Assembly (NCBI RefSeq): GCF_014490665.1
Contig: NZ_CP061038.1
Coordinates: 1,116,001-1,180,000 of the forward strand
Origin: Sphingomonas alpina
GTDB lineage: Bacteria; Pseudomonadota; Alphaproteobacteria; Sphingomonadales; Sphingomonadaceae
Direction of reading: 5' to 3'
Length of the DNA stretch: 64,000 nt
Part shown: positions 43,687-51,724 of the stretch, in pieces
Numbering within the stretch: the first letter of the stretch is position 1
Layout of the letters: every line of letters starts with the position of its first letter
The notes under the pieces: model-generated
Told to the model about the DNA's origin: nothing
Databases searched by the model: none
The model's input: only the letters and a program-made list of their open reading frames with translations
Made by a program: the position numbers and the translations under genes

Positions 43687-46058
43687 CAGGCGCGCTCGAG
43701 CAATTTCGGGATCCAGTCGACCGGATCATCGCCGCTCGCTTCGCGAATCTCATCGAGCAGCCGGACAGTCCGCTCGCGGCCCGACAAAATGGTCAGCAAG
43801 TCGCGCTCGCCGGTCAGGTTGAGCCGTGCGACGACGCTGTCGGTACCATGCTTGACCAGGAAGCAATGCGCATCGTCGGGCAGCGAGCGGACCAGCTCAT
43901 ATTCGTGCGGCGTCAGGCCGAAGCCCTCGATATAATCCGCCGCCCGCGCCTTCGGGTTGGTCATGAAGATTTGCGTGGCGGCCTGCTCGATGATCGCGCT
44001 GGCGATTTTGCTCTCCAGCGCGTCCTGCGCGCTTTGCGTGGCAAAACCGACAATGCCGTTGCGCTTGCGGATGGTCTTTTCCCAATCCTTGATGCGGCGC
44101 ACGAAGACCTCGTCGTCGAGCGCCTTCCACCCTTCGTCGACGACGATGATCGCCGCTGTGCCGTCGAGCCGCTCCTCGACGCGGTGGAACAGATACATCA
44201 TCGCCGGGGTGCGTACCGTCGGATCGTCGAGGATCGCGGTCATATCGAAACCGACCGCTTCCGCCGACAAATCGGTCAGGTCGCGCTCATTGTCGAACAG
44301 CCAGGCGCGTTCGCCGTCACCCCACCAGGGCCGTAGCCGCGCCCATAGATCCGCGGCATGCGGGCGATGCCCGCCGCGGAACAGTTCGGCGAGATGGCGC
44401 AGCCGGCGATGTTCGATCGGCTGCGCGAAATTGGCGTCGATCGCATCCTTGATCTTGGCGACATCGTCGATGTCCGCGCCGCCGACCAGCATCGCCACCC
44501 AGTCGATCAGGAATTGCCGGTTGCCCGGATTGTCGTCGATCTGCAGCGGATTGAGTCCCGACGCGGTGCCGGGGCGCAGCAGGTCATAACGCCCGCCGAT
44601 CGCGCGGATGAACAGCTCCGCGCCGCGATCCTTGTCGAAAAAGATGATCCGCGGGCGGAATTTCCGCGCCTGGGCGAGCAGGAAGTTGAGCACTACGGTC
44701 TTGCCCGAGCCCGATGGCCCGATGACGGTAAAATTGCCCAGATCGCCCTGGTGGAAATTGAAGTGATAGGGGCCGGCGGCAGTGGTTTCGAGCAATGTCA
44801 CCGCATCGCCCCAGTGATTGCCCTGTGCGCGGCCGAGCGGGAAATTGTGGCTGCTCGCCAGCCCGGCGAAATTGCCGGTCGAGACCATGCCACGCCGCGC
44901 GATATATTTGAAGTTACCGGGAAATTGCGCCCAGAAAGCGGGCTCGAGCGCAATCTCTTCGCGCACTGCGATGATGCCGAGATCGGCCAGCGAGGCCTGT
45001 ACCTCGGCAACGCCATTATCCACCTCGGCCGGTGTGCTGCCGCGCACTGCGACTGTCATATGATGTTCGCCATAGCCGGCGCGGCCGGCGGCGACCTCGT
45101 CCTTCGCGCTGGACAGTTCAGCGCGCAGGCTGACCGCTTCGTCCTCGGCTGATTTCATCCGCCGTATCGCCAGGTTCATCTTGCCGAGCGCCGCCTGGCG
45201 ATCGACGAAGCCGAAGGACTGCGACACGGTCAGCTCGAACGGCAGGCGCAGTAATTCGTCGAGCATGCCGGGCGCGGTCTGGCCGGGGTAATCCTTGATC
45301 GACACCATGCCGACAAAGCTGCGCGGCGTGGCGCCGGCCGGAGCCAGCTCGATCGTGTCCTGCCCGAAGCTGATGCGGCGATAGGGCAGATAATCGCCGG
45401 CATCCTGCATCGGCAGCAGCACTGGCCGCGTCTCGCCATTGTAGAGCGAGGAGAGGAATTCGAGCGGTTCGGAGCAGGGGCCTTGCGCGGTATCATAGAC
45501 GCCGAGCAAGCGCGGGGCATAGCTGCCGAGTTGCGCGAGCAGAGCGTCGCGTGCGGCATCCAGCTGGCGCACTTCATGGATCGATTCATCGTCGGCCGAA
45601 GTGACTGTCCGTCCGAGCAGCCCACGCAACCGGTCGGCGATCCCGACCCGGCCCTGCAGCGGCCGCCGGATCAGCGTCAGGAACAATTCGTTGACATAGA
45701 GTTGCTTGGCCGACAGCCGGGCGCGCCATGCGGCGTCGAGCTGCTCGGAAAAAGGGTCCGGAAACTCCGCGCTCAGGTCGGTTTCGACGCGCCGCCGCAC
45801 GACATGATGGTTGAGCGCGAAGCGCGACGACCCGATCGCCTGCAGCATCGCATCGCGCAGCGTCTTGCGATAATTGATCTCTTCGGTGTCGGCGGTCTCG
45901 AACAACAGGCCACGCAGATGGATCACCTGCATCAGCATCCCGTCGCGCGTCGCGATCGTGTGATCGTCGACATGCCGCGCATAGGGGAGGTGATGGCCGG
46001 CCGGTTTCTCTCGCGCTGCCGCCTTCGGATTCTGGCTCAGGGGCGGTAGGAGTTGCAT
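43686..46058 (-). CDS. virB4: VirB4-family T4SS ATPase
   Basis: Largest T4SS ATPase, 790 residues from the ATG at 46058 (MQLLPPLSQNPKAAAREKPAG). The N-terminal CagE/VirB4 domain includes GLLFETADTEEINYRKTLRD and the C-terminal RecA-like domain has Walker A GPSGSGKTVVLNFLLAQARK, FFDKDRGAELFIRAIGG and Walker B AAIIVVDEGWKALDD. It overlaps the end of virB3 by 22 nt; upstream in-frame codons to 46142 lie inside virB3. The gene is intact through to the typical C-terminus. Confidence 0.94.
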   Translation of the reverse strand: MQLLPPLSQNPKAAAREKPAGHHLPYARHVDDHTIATRDGMLMQVIHLRGLLFETADTEEINYRKTLRDAMLQAIGSSRFALNHHVVRRRVETDLSAEFPDPFSEQLDAAWRARLSAKQLYVNELFLTLIRRPLQGRVGIADRLRGLLGRTVTSADDESIHEVRQLDAARDALLAQLGSYAPRLLGVYDTAQGPCSEPLEFLSSLYNGETRPVLLPMQDAGDYLPYRRISFGQDTIELAPAGATPRSFVGMVSIKDYPGQTAPGMLDELLRLPFELTVSQSFGFVDRQAALGKMNLAIRRMKSAEDEAVSLRAELSSAKDEVAAGRAGYGEHHMTVAVRGSTPAEVDNGVAEVQASLADLGIIAVREEIALEPAFWAQFPGNFKYIARRGMVSTGNFAGLASSHNFPLGRAQGNHWGDAVTLLETTAAGPYHFNFHQGDLGNFTVIGPSGSGKTVVLNFLLAQARKFRPRIIFFDKDRGAELFIRAIGGRYDLLRPGTASGLNPLQIDDNPGNRQFLIDWVAMLVGGADIDDVAKIKDAIDANFAQPIEHRRLRHLAELFRGGHRPHAADLWARLRPWWGDGERAWLFDNERDLTDLSAEAVGFDMTAILDDPTVRTPAMMYLFHRVEERLDGTAAIIVVDEGWKALDDEVFVRRIKDWEKTIRKRNGIVGFATQSAQDALESKIASAIIEQAATQIFMTNPKARAADYIEGFGLTPHEYELVRSLPDDAHCFLVKHGTDSVVARLNLTGERDLLTILSGRERTVRLLDEIREASGDDPVDWIPKLLERA

Positions 46059-46321
46059 CGCCAGATCGCATGGTTGCGGACGCGCGGGCAGCGCGACACG
46101 CGGGTCAGCCAGAGGTCGAAGATGCGTGGTTCGCGCAGGCACAACAACACACCCGCGACATGCACGACGAGCGCCACCGCAAGCACCCAGATCGAATGGA
46201 AGATCAGGAACAATTCGGTCGCGACGACCGCGTTGACCACGAAATAGCTATAGGTGACGCCCGCGAACATCTGCGGTCGGGTGAGGGCGACGAACACCGT
46301 ATCGCGTTCCAGCCCGTTCAC
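46037..46321 (-). CDS. virB3: VirB3-family T4SS protein
   Basis: Small inner-membrane protein of 94 residues. MNGLERDTVFVALTRPQMFAGVTYSYFVVNAVVATELFL opens with the family pattern (FxALTRP), and two membrane helices follow (FVVNAVVATELFLIFHSIW, VLAVALVVHVAGVLLC). REPRIFDLWLTRV near the C-terminus is the conserved VirB3 tail motif. Lies 3 bp behind virB2 and overlaps virB4. Confidence 0.9.
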   Translation of the reverse strand: MNGLERDTVFVALTRPQMFAGVTYSYFVVNAVVATELFLIFHSIWVLAVALVVHVAGVLLCLREPRIFDLWLTRVSRCPRVRNHAIWRCNSYRP

Positions 46322-46324
46322 CGC

Positions 46325-46672
46325 TCAGTTTCCGAGGCTGGCGGTGGATTGAATGCCCGCGACGATGCTTGCCGCGCCGAACAGGATGAAACAGCCGAGA
46401 ATCACCGTCGCACCGTAGCGCCAGTTGATCCGCCCGGTCAGCATCATGAAACCGACCACGGCGACCGCGATTACCGCAACGACGGTTGCGACGGTGCCGA
46501 GCAGCGTCCCCTGCATCCACTGCACCGCCGAGACCAGCACGCCGGAGCCGGCCGGATCGGTGAGCGAATCCTGCGCTATGGCGGCGCTCGATTGAACCGC
46601 AGCGGCGATGCCCGCCAGCCAGATTGACGCCGTTGTACGTTGAAACTTCACGCGATTACCCCACCCGGTCAT
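46325..46672 (-). CDS. virB2: VirB2-family pilin
   Basis: Pilin subunit precursor, 115 residues. The N-terminal VKFQRTTASIWLAGIAAAV to AIAQ is a long pilin-type signal. Two hydrophobic helices follow (LLGTVATVVAVIAVAVVGFMML and GATVILGCFILFGAASIV) separated by TGRINWRYG, the VirB2/TrbC layout. Two starts are possible: ATG 46672, or GTG 46651 preceded by GTGGGG. First gene of the secretion operon; 102 bp separates it from the beta-hydroxylase gene on the same strand. Confidence 0.88.
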   Translation of the reverse strand: MTGWGNRVKFQRTTASIWLAGIAAAVQSSAAIAQDSLTDPAGSGVLVSAVQWMQGTLLGTVATVVAVIAVAVVGFMMLTGRINWRYGATVILGCFILFGAASIVAGIQSTASLGN

Positions 46673-46774
46673 TCGTCACCAGAATCGATCCGGACATTGC
46701 GCGTTTGCCTGCCGCTTGCCAATCCCCGTTGGGCATTTGCGTAGCCGTGCCGCCGGCCCGGTACAAGCAGGCGC

Positions 46775-47374
46775 TCAGGCGGCGGCGCGCAGCATCCGTT
46801 CGAGCCAGTCGTTCATCTTGCAGTCGATAACGAGATGGACCCGGTCCTCGGTGCCGCGATTGGCGACACGGTGCCGATCGGACAGCCGCAGATACCAGGT
46901 GCTGCCCGGAAGCATCGCGACATGCATGTCGTTAAGCATGAATTCGACGCCGGGGTTGGTGGTGATCGGGATATGGATCCGTGCCTTGCCCCAGTCGGCG
47001 GCAAGGTCATGATCGGCATGTTCCTTGATCACCGATCCGGGGGTCAGCCGCATCAGCCGTGCCGCTTCCATCGGGCAATCGAACGCCGCCAATACCTCTG
47101 TCAGATAGGGAGACGCGGCGAGATTGGGTCCGTCGACGAATTCCGTCGCGGTCGGATCGGCATAGATCATCTTGATCGGATGTGTCGCGCCCTTGGCGAA
47201 GCGCAGCGGCAATACGCTCCAGTCGCCCTCGTAATTTTGCGGCACATAGTGCTGGGTCCAGGCGTCGCGTTCGAGCCGCTCGAGATCTTCGCGCAGCCGC
47301 ACTGGGTCGAACGACAGCGGCAAGCGCAGTCGGTCGGCATAGGTTGGTGCGGATTGTTGCGGCACAATGAGCAT
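46775..47374 (-). CDS. Aspartyl/asparaginyl beta-hydroxylase domain protein
   Basis: Fe(II)/2-oxoglutarate oxygenase of 199 residues. The metal triad is His119-x-Asp121 (VIKEHADHDLA) and His168 (SDRHRVANRG), with ARIHIPITTNPGVEF and RVHLVID, the second containing the Arg178 region for 2-oxoglutarate. Family members hydroxylate Asp or Asn side chains in proteins or peptides. The ATG at 47374 is chosen; the open frame upstream reaches into the opposite-strand gene. It is divergent from the sulfotransferase gene by 92 bp, and with it and the synthetase-like gene could form a peptide-tailoring set (inference). Confidence 0.88.
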   Translation of the reverse strand: MLIVPQQSAPTYADRLRLPLSFDPVRLREDLERLERDAWTQHYVPQNYEGDWSVLPLRFAKGATHPIKMIYADPTATEFVDGPNLAASPYLTEVLAAFDCPMEAARLMRLTPGSVIKEHADHDLAADWGKARIHIPITTNPGVEFMLNDMHVAMLPGSTWYLRLSDRHRVANRGTEDRVHLVIDCKMNDWLERMLRAAA

Positions 47375-47466
47375 GATAGGCGAGCACCCCTGACCGGGGT
47401 CGACGCCCCGATATCCGGTCAGACTATCGGCCGTGGGGGCGGTTGGAAAGACGGCGTTCACGATCC

Positions 47467-48696
47467 ATGACAGCCAGTACCGATATTCGCGACGTTGCGG
47501 CGCTGCTCGACCGTTTTCGTGATCACGCAATGAACGACGCCGCGCTGTTGCAGCGTTTGGCCTCGATTTACGACGACAGTGTCTTTGCCACTGCCGTTGC
47601 CGAGGTCGCTGCGGCACAGGGCATTGCGCTTTCGGCTGTGGACGTCCGCAATATGATGAAGCCCGACCCGGCCGGCATGAGCCGGTTCGACGAAACGCCG
47701 CCGCGCGGACTCGCCTGGCCCGACACGCAATGGCTCCCCTCGGCGATGGTTGCGGCCGGCCCGGAAATGGTGGTGGACTGGGTGCATTTTGCCGGCCGGC
47801 GCCTCACCGACCCGTTCTTCATGGACTCGCTGATCCGCGCTCGGCCCCTGCCGATCAACCGGCTGATGCGCTATCGCACGCCGCTGTCCAATTTCGCACA
47901 AGGAGCGCCGGCCAAGGGCTTGCCGACGCCCGATGGGTTCGTCTTTCATCTGTCGCGTTGTGGTTCGACTCTGGTGGCGCAAATGCTGGCGGCGATGGAC
48001 GACACCATCGTCGCGTCAGAGCCGTCACCGCTGGACGATGTGATCCAGTGGGCCCGTATCCGCGCCGATGTGCCGATCGAGATTCGCCTGGACGTCTTGC
48101 GTGCGATGGTCGGGGCGCTCGGGCGCGACCGCACCGGCGGAACGCGGCATTATGTCGTCAAGCTCGATTGCTGGCACACGCTGGAATTGCCGCTGTTGCG
48201 GCTCGCCTTTCCCGACACGCCATGGGTCTTCCTCTACCGCGACCCGGTGGAGATCCTGGTGTCGCACATGCGCATGAGAGGGATTCAGACCGTCGCCGGG
48301 GCATCCATCAACACATTCGGGATCGTCGATGGCCAGAATATGCCGGTGGAGGAATATACCGCGCGCGTGCTGCGCAGCATTGCGGAAGCGGCGATCGAGC
48401 ATCAGCCGCTCGGTGGTGGGTTGCTGATCAACTATGATGCGCTGCCGGATGCGGTCGAAGCGCAAATCCTGTCCCATTTCGGGATCGATCCCGATGACGA
48501 TGCTCGCGCGGCCTTGCGCAGGGCCGGCGCGAAAGATGCCAAGGCGCCGATGCACGCATTCAGCCGCGATACCGAGCGCAAGCAGCAAACGGCGACGCCG
48601 GCAGTTCGCGCTGCTGCTGTCGAGCATCTGGCCGATTCCTATCGCCGACTTGAAGATCTGCGCCTCGCGCAAGGCGCGACCTCAGGCTCTCGATGA
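47467..48696 (+). CDS. Sulfotransferase-family protein with Nif11-like N-terminus
   Basis: A 409-residue protein in at least two parts. Residues about 14-65 (LLDRFRDHAMNDAALLQRLA ... VAAAQGIALSAVDV) resemble the Nif11/nitrile-hydratase-type leader domain. Residues about 155-400 match PAPS sulfotransferases: the 5'-phosphosulfate loop HLSRCGSTLVAQML (162-174) and the 3'-phosphate motif YRDPVEILVSHMRMRG. In between, PDTQWLPSAMVAAGPEMVVDWV is unassigned. The ATG at 47467 is preferred over a TTG at 47443. The stop overlaps the next start (ATGA), coupling it to the synthetase-like gene. Substrate unknown; a peptide is suggested by context. Confidence 0.8.
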   Translation: MTASTDIRDVAALLDRFRDHAMNDAALLQRLASIYDDSVFATAVAEVAAAQGIALSAVDVRNMMKPDPAGMSRFDETPPRGLAWPDTQWLPSAMVAAGPEMVVDWVHFAGRRLTDPFFMDSLIRARPLPINRLMRYRTPLSNFAQGAPAKGLPTPDGFVFHLSRCGSTLVAQMLAAMDDTIVASEPSPLDDVIQWARIRADVPIEIRLDVLRAMVGALGRDRTGGTRHYVVKLDCWHTLELPLLRLAFPDTPWVFLYRDPVEILVSHMRMRGIQTVAGASINTFGIVDGQNMPVEEYTARVLRSIAEAAIEHQPLGGGLLINYDALPDAVEAQILSHFGIDPDDDARAALRRAGAKDAKAPMHAFSRDTERKQQTATPAVRAAAVEHLADSYRRLEDLRLAQGATSGSR

Positions 48697-50603
48697 GCGC
48701 GATCTTTGGTGTCATCCGAACCGATGGCGCGCCGGTGTCGGAACGCGAGATCGGGCGCATGGCCAATACACTGGCGCATCGCGGTCCCGATGGCCGTCAT
48801 ATCGCGGTCCATGACGGCGTCGGCATGGGACATTGCCTGCTGCGCGTGAATCGCGAAGATTGGTATGAGGCGCAGCCGATCCGCGACGGCGGTGTGACTC
48901 TGGTTGCCGATATGCGGCTCGACAATCGCGAAGTACTGGCGGACGAACTCGGTATCGCCGATGCGAGGTTATGCGATATGCCTGACAGCGCGATTCTGCT
49001 TGCTGCATACCGGCGCTGGGGGGATGCGTGCGCTGAGCATCTGCTCGGGGATTTCACCTTCGCGATCTGGGATTCGGGGACACGCCGCCTGTTGCTCGGC
49101 CGCGATCATATGGGGCAACGCGGCGTCTATTATTATCATGGCGAGGGTCTTTTCGTATTCGCCACCGAAGTGAAAGCCCTGTGGGCGGTGGAAGGCGTAC
49201 CCCGCCGGTTGTCGGAAAAGATGATCGGACGACGTTTGCTGTTCCCGGTGGATCATGAGCCCGGTGCGACATTGTACGCGGGGGTCGCGATGTTGCCTGG
49301 GGGCATGACATTGTCGTTGAACAGCGATGGATCGGTACTAACGCGCCGCTATTGGGAACCGCATCCGGGAGTAGAACACCTTGGCCGCGACGATGCCTAT
49401 TATCTCGAAACCTATCGCGCGATCCTGACCGAGGCAGTGGCCTGCCGCGTCAGAAGATTGGCACGGCAGCCGGCCTTGTTGTTCAGCGGCGGATTCGACA
49501 GCGGTGGGATCGCCGCGCTTGCCGGGCCGATCGTTGCGGCACAAGGGCGTCGGATCGTTGCCGTTTGCTCGGCGCTTGAAGCAGGCGAACGTCGGGCCGT
49601 CCGCGATGCGCGCGCCGCCGTCGAGGCATTCCGGCCTTATCCTTATCTCGAAATAAGTTACTATGTGCGGGGCAACGACACCATTTTCAGTGATTTGGAA
49701 GGGTCGTTTTCTGCAACCGACGATAGTGCAGGAACAGCATATGTGCGGCGCGGCTTGTATCGTCTCGCGGCGGAATCGGGCGCGAGGCTGGTGCTGGACG
49801 GCATGGGCGGTGACTACACGGTCAATGTTCGCGCGGGTGCAATGCTTGGCCGAATGCTGCTTCGCTGCAGGTTAGGGGCATTCGTCAGCGAGGCGCGCGC
49901 GAGACGACGCGCAACCGGCCGTTCATGGCCGCGGATATGGCGCGAGGATGTGATGCCGGCGCTGATGCCACTCAAATTATCGGCGGCAATTCAGTCGCTG
50001 CGGCGTAGGGGGCAGCCGTTCTGGCGCATGCGGCCGATAAATGCGGAATTTGCCGGGTCGTTGTTTGCCCAGGGAGTAATCGATCCGTCGCGCTTGCGCA
50101 TGGCGCGATCGGTCCATGACCGCTGGCATCAGCGATGGCTCAGTCTCCTACGCAAGGCTGCAGCAATGGTGCCGGTACAATCTACGCTTGCTGCCATCGA
50201 AGGGCTGGATTTCAGTCGGCCTTATCACGATCGCCGCATCGTGGAATTCGGTCTGGCGATTCCGGAAAGGCTACAGTTTCGCGAGGGGCTGGAACGCTAC
50301 CTCGCGCGCCATGCACTGGCCGACATTCTGCCGCATCGGCTGTTGATCAGCGGCCCGGGCAATGACGCGGAAGATCCCGACTCATTCCGTATGGCGTGCG
50401 AATGCGCACCGTCCGCCCTGGCGGAGGCGCGCACTCTGGATCACGCGGGGCGTGTGTCACGCTATGTCGATTTCGAAAAACTGGCTGCCATGATCGTCGA
50501 TCCGAAAGAAGAGCGAATGGCCGATCATCGGGCATTACAGATCGCAATGCGTACGGTCGCGCTAGCGCGGTTCATCGCCTGGTTCGATAAGGCTAATCGA
50601 TGA
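48693..50603 (+). CDS. Asparagine-synthetase-like enzyme without glutaminase Cys (possible lasso cyclase)
   Basis: A 636-residue AsnB homologue. The N-terminal half has the class II amidotransferase fold (NTLAHRGPDGRH, LVADMRLDNREVLADELG, GDFTFAIWD) but starts MSAIFGV: the catalytic Cys after the initiator Met is Ser, so it should not hydrolyse glutamine. The ATP-pyrophosphatase domain has SGGFDS at 265-270 and later DFSRPYHDRRIVEFGLAIPERLQ, followed by RHALADILPHRLL. Cys loss and this C-terminal pattern are shared with lasso-peptide macrolactam synthetases, which activate an Asp/Glu side chain. A candidate precursor lies 61 bp downstream in convergent orientation. A beta-lactam- or other amide-forming role is the alternative. 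Confidence 0.83.
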   Translation: MSAIFGVIRTDGAPVSEREIGRMANTLAHRGPDGRHIAVHDGVGMGHCLLRVNREDWYEAQPIRDGGVTLVADMRLDNREVLADELGIADARLCDMPDSAILLAAYRRWGDACAEHLLGDFTFAIWDSGTRRLLLGRDHMGQRGVYYYHGEGLFVFATEVKALWAVEGVPRRLSEKMIGRRLLFPVDHEPGATLYAGVAMLPGGMTLSLNSDGSVLTRRYWEPHPGVEHLGRDDAYYLETYRAILTEAVACRVRRLARQPALLFSGGFDSGGIAALAGPIVAAQGRRIVAVCSALEAGERRAVRDARAAVEAFRPYPYLEISYYVRGNDTIFSDLEGSFSATDDSAGTAYVRRGLYRLAAESGARLVLDGMGGDYTVNVRAGAMLGRMLLRCRLGAFVSEARARRRATGRSWPRIWREDVMPALMPLKLSAAIQSLRRRGQPFWRMRPINAEFAGSLFAQGVIDPSRLRMARSVHDRWHQRWLSLLRKAAAMVPVQSTLAAIEGLDFSRPYHDRRIVEFGLAIPERLQFREGLERYLARHALADILPHRLLISGPGNDAEDPDSFRMACECAPSALAEARTLDHAGRVSRYVDFEKLAAMIVDPKEERMADHRALQIAMRTVALARFIAWFDKANR

Positions 50604-50664
50604 TCGAGGTTTGATCATAAAGGCAGGCGAATCCCCACAGGCGGAAGCCGGTTTACGCCGAGGA

Positions 50665-50862
50665 TCAAGAGCCGTAGACATACCCGTGCGAGGAGGTGCC
50701 ATCCGTGCCATGGTTGACGGCGTTTGCGCTGGTCAGCCGCGCCTCGGATGCCAGGATAACCGCAGGGCTGGACCATGGCTTACGTACATCGCCTATGGAA
50801 GTCGTTTCGCCATAAGTTGTTATCTCGACAGATGATATCGTCGGGAAATTGGTCGTTTTCAT
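50665..50862 (-). CDS. Candidate lasso/RRE-type RiPP precursor peptide
   Basis: A 65-residue peptide from the ATG at 50862. The leader contains RKPWSSPAVILASEARLTS (residues 27-45), close to the Y/W-x-x-P-x-L/V...T recognition motif of lasso leaders, with Thr44 at the -2 position. If cut after Ser45, the core is 20 residues beginning ANAVNHGTD and ending GYVYGS, with Asp54 at core position 9, right for an Ala1-Asp9 ring. It is convergent with the synthetase-like gene. No B1 (RRE), B2 protease, isopeptidase or ABC exporter gene is visible in the window, so processing would need enzymes elsewhere. Ribosome site GTGGGA is weak and close. Call is pattern-based. Confidence 0.5.
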   Translation of the reverse strand: MKTTNFPTISSVEITTYGETTSIGDVRKPWSSPAVILASEARLTSANAVNHGTDGTSSHGYVYGS

Positions 50863-51181
50863 AATTCCCACAAGCCCCCAAAGGTACGAACGCCCCTTTA
50901 TCTAGGGGAGTTGAATGACAGAATAGGAGGCGTCGTGCAATAGAAGCGACGCAGCACTGAATGGGGAATGGTGCTATCCTTTGGCACGACGATTTTTTGG
51001 GCGTTGATCGCTTCGGTGAGCCTTTTCATGGAGTTAGACCCTGTTGTGCCATAGCATGCCTTGGCATGCCAAAAATTGCTGTTGTGTCCTGTCGCAAAAC
51101 GATCCATCCACACATTTCAACACTTGGGGGCGGGTGGCTGACAGATGGCTTCTTTCCCCGATCGAAGCTTGAGAGGCTGTC
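50863..51181. other. Divergent intergenic region before Tail Collar genes
   Basis: About 320 bp, less G+C-rich than its surroundings, between the candidate precursor and the first Tail Collar gene. It contains CCCCT-TTATCT-AGGGG (50894-50909), a small stem in the precursor 5' leader, and the inverted repeat GCATGCC-TT-GGCATGC (51054-51069), possibly an operator. Open frames on both strands have no recognisable product; no RRE or protease gene is hidden here. Confidence 0.55.
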
Positions 51182-51691
51182 ATGAGCACCCCCTATGTCG
51201 GTGAAATTAAGCTGTGCGCTTTCGGCTTCGCGCCAAGGAGCTGGGCATTGTGCAATGGCCAGCTCCTGTCGATTGCCCAGAATCAGGCTTTATTCTCACT
51301 GCTCGGCACGACCTATGGCGGTAATGGCACCACGACATTCGCGCTTCCTGACTTGCGGGGGCGAACGCCGAACAGCTTCGGCAATGGCTTTACCCAGGGC
51401 GAGCGGTTGGGCGAGGAAAATCATACGCTGCTCATCACCGAGATACCGGAGCACGACCATCAGTTGAACGGCACCTCGGCTGTCGGCGACAAGCGTCCCG
51501 CGAACGGCAGCACGCTGGCCGCCGATTCGCGCAACGATGTGCAGTTCTACTCGCCGGTCACCAACCCGATCCCCTTGGCGCCCGCATCGGTCGGCATTCG
51601 CGGCGGGAGCCAGGGGCATAACAATATGCAGCCCTATCTGGTCATCAACTTCGTCATCGCGCTGTCGGGTATCTTCCCCTCGCGCAACTGA
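51182..51691 (+). CDS. Phage Tail Collar domain protein 1
   Basis: A 169-residue microcystin-dependent-protein-like (MdpB) member of the Tail Collar family. The domain spans about residues 6-60: GEIKLCAFGFAPRSWALCNG, LLSIAQNQALFSLLGTTYGG and TFALPDLRGRTPNSFGNG. The C-terminal half is Gly/Asn/Ser-rich with EIPEHDHQLNG and SQGHNNMQPYLVINFVIAL, the usual His-containing collar end. No signal peptide. First of three tandem paralogues (33 and 16 bp apart) that form one operon. Function in cells lacking the phage is unknown; fibre-like or extracellular proteins have been proposed. Confidence 0.9.
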   Translation: MSTPYVGEIKLCAFGFAPRSWALCNGQLLSIAQNQALFSLLGTTYGGNGTTTFALPDLRGRTPNSFGNGFTQGERLGEENHTLLITEIPEHDHQLNGTSAVGDKRPANGSTLAADSRNDVQFYSPVTNPIPLAPASVGIRGGSQGHNNMQPYLVINFVIALSGIFPSRN

Positions 51692-51724
51692 TTCAGCGTT
51701 CGGCCAATCGGCACGGAGAATTGT

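Noticed and set aside
38828..46672. Trb-type conjugation operon
   Set aside because: Gene order is vir-like (B2-3-4-6-8-9-10-11), not trb order, and no relaxase or TraG is in view.
47391..47421. TGACCGG...CCGGTCA inverted repeat between hydroxylase and sulfotransferase
   Set aside because: Short 7-bp arms in G+C-rich DNA; a regulatory role cannot be separated from chance.
50611..50835. 74-residue plus-strand frame after the synthetase-like gene
   Set aside because: It is the antisense of the candidate precursor, has no leader motif and no sensible ribosome site.
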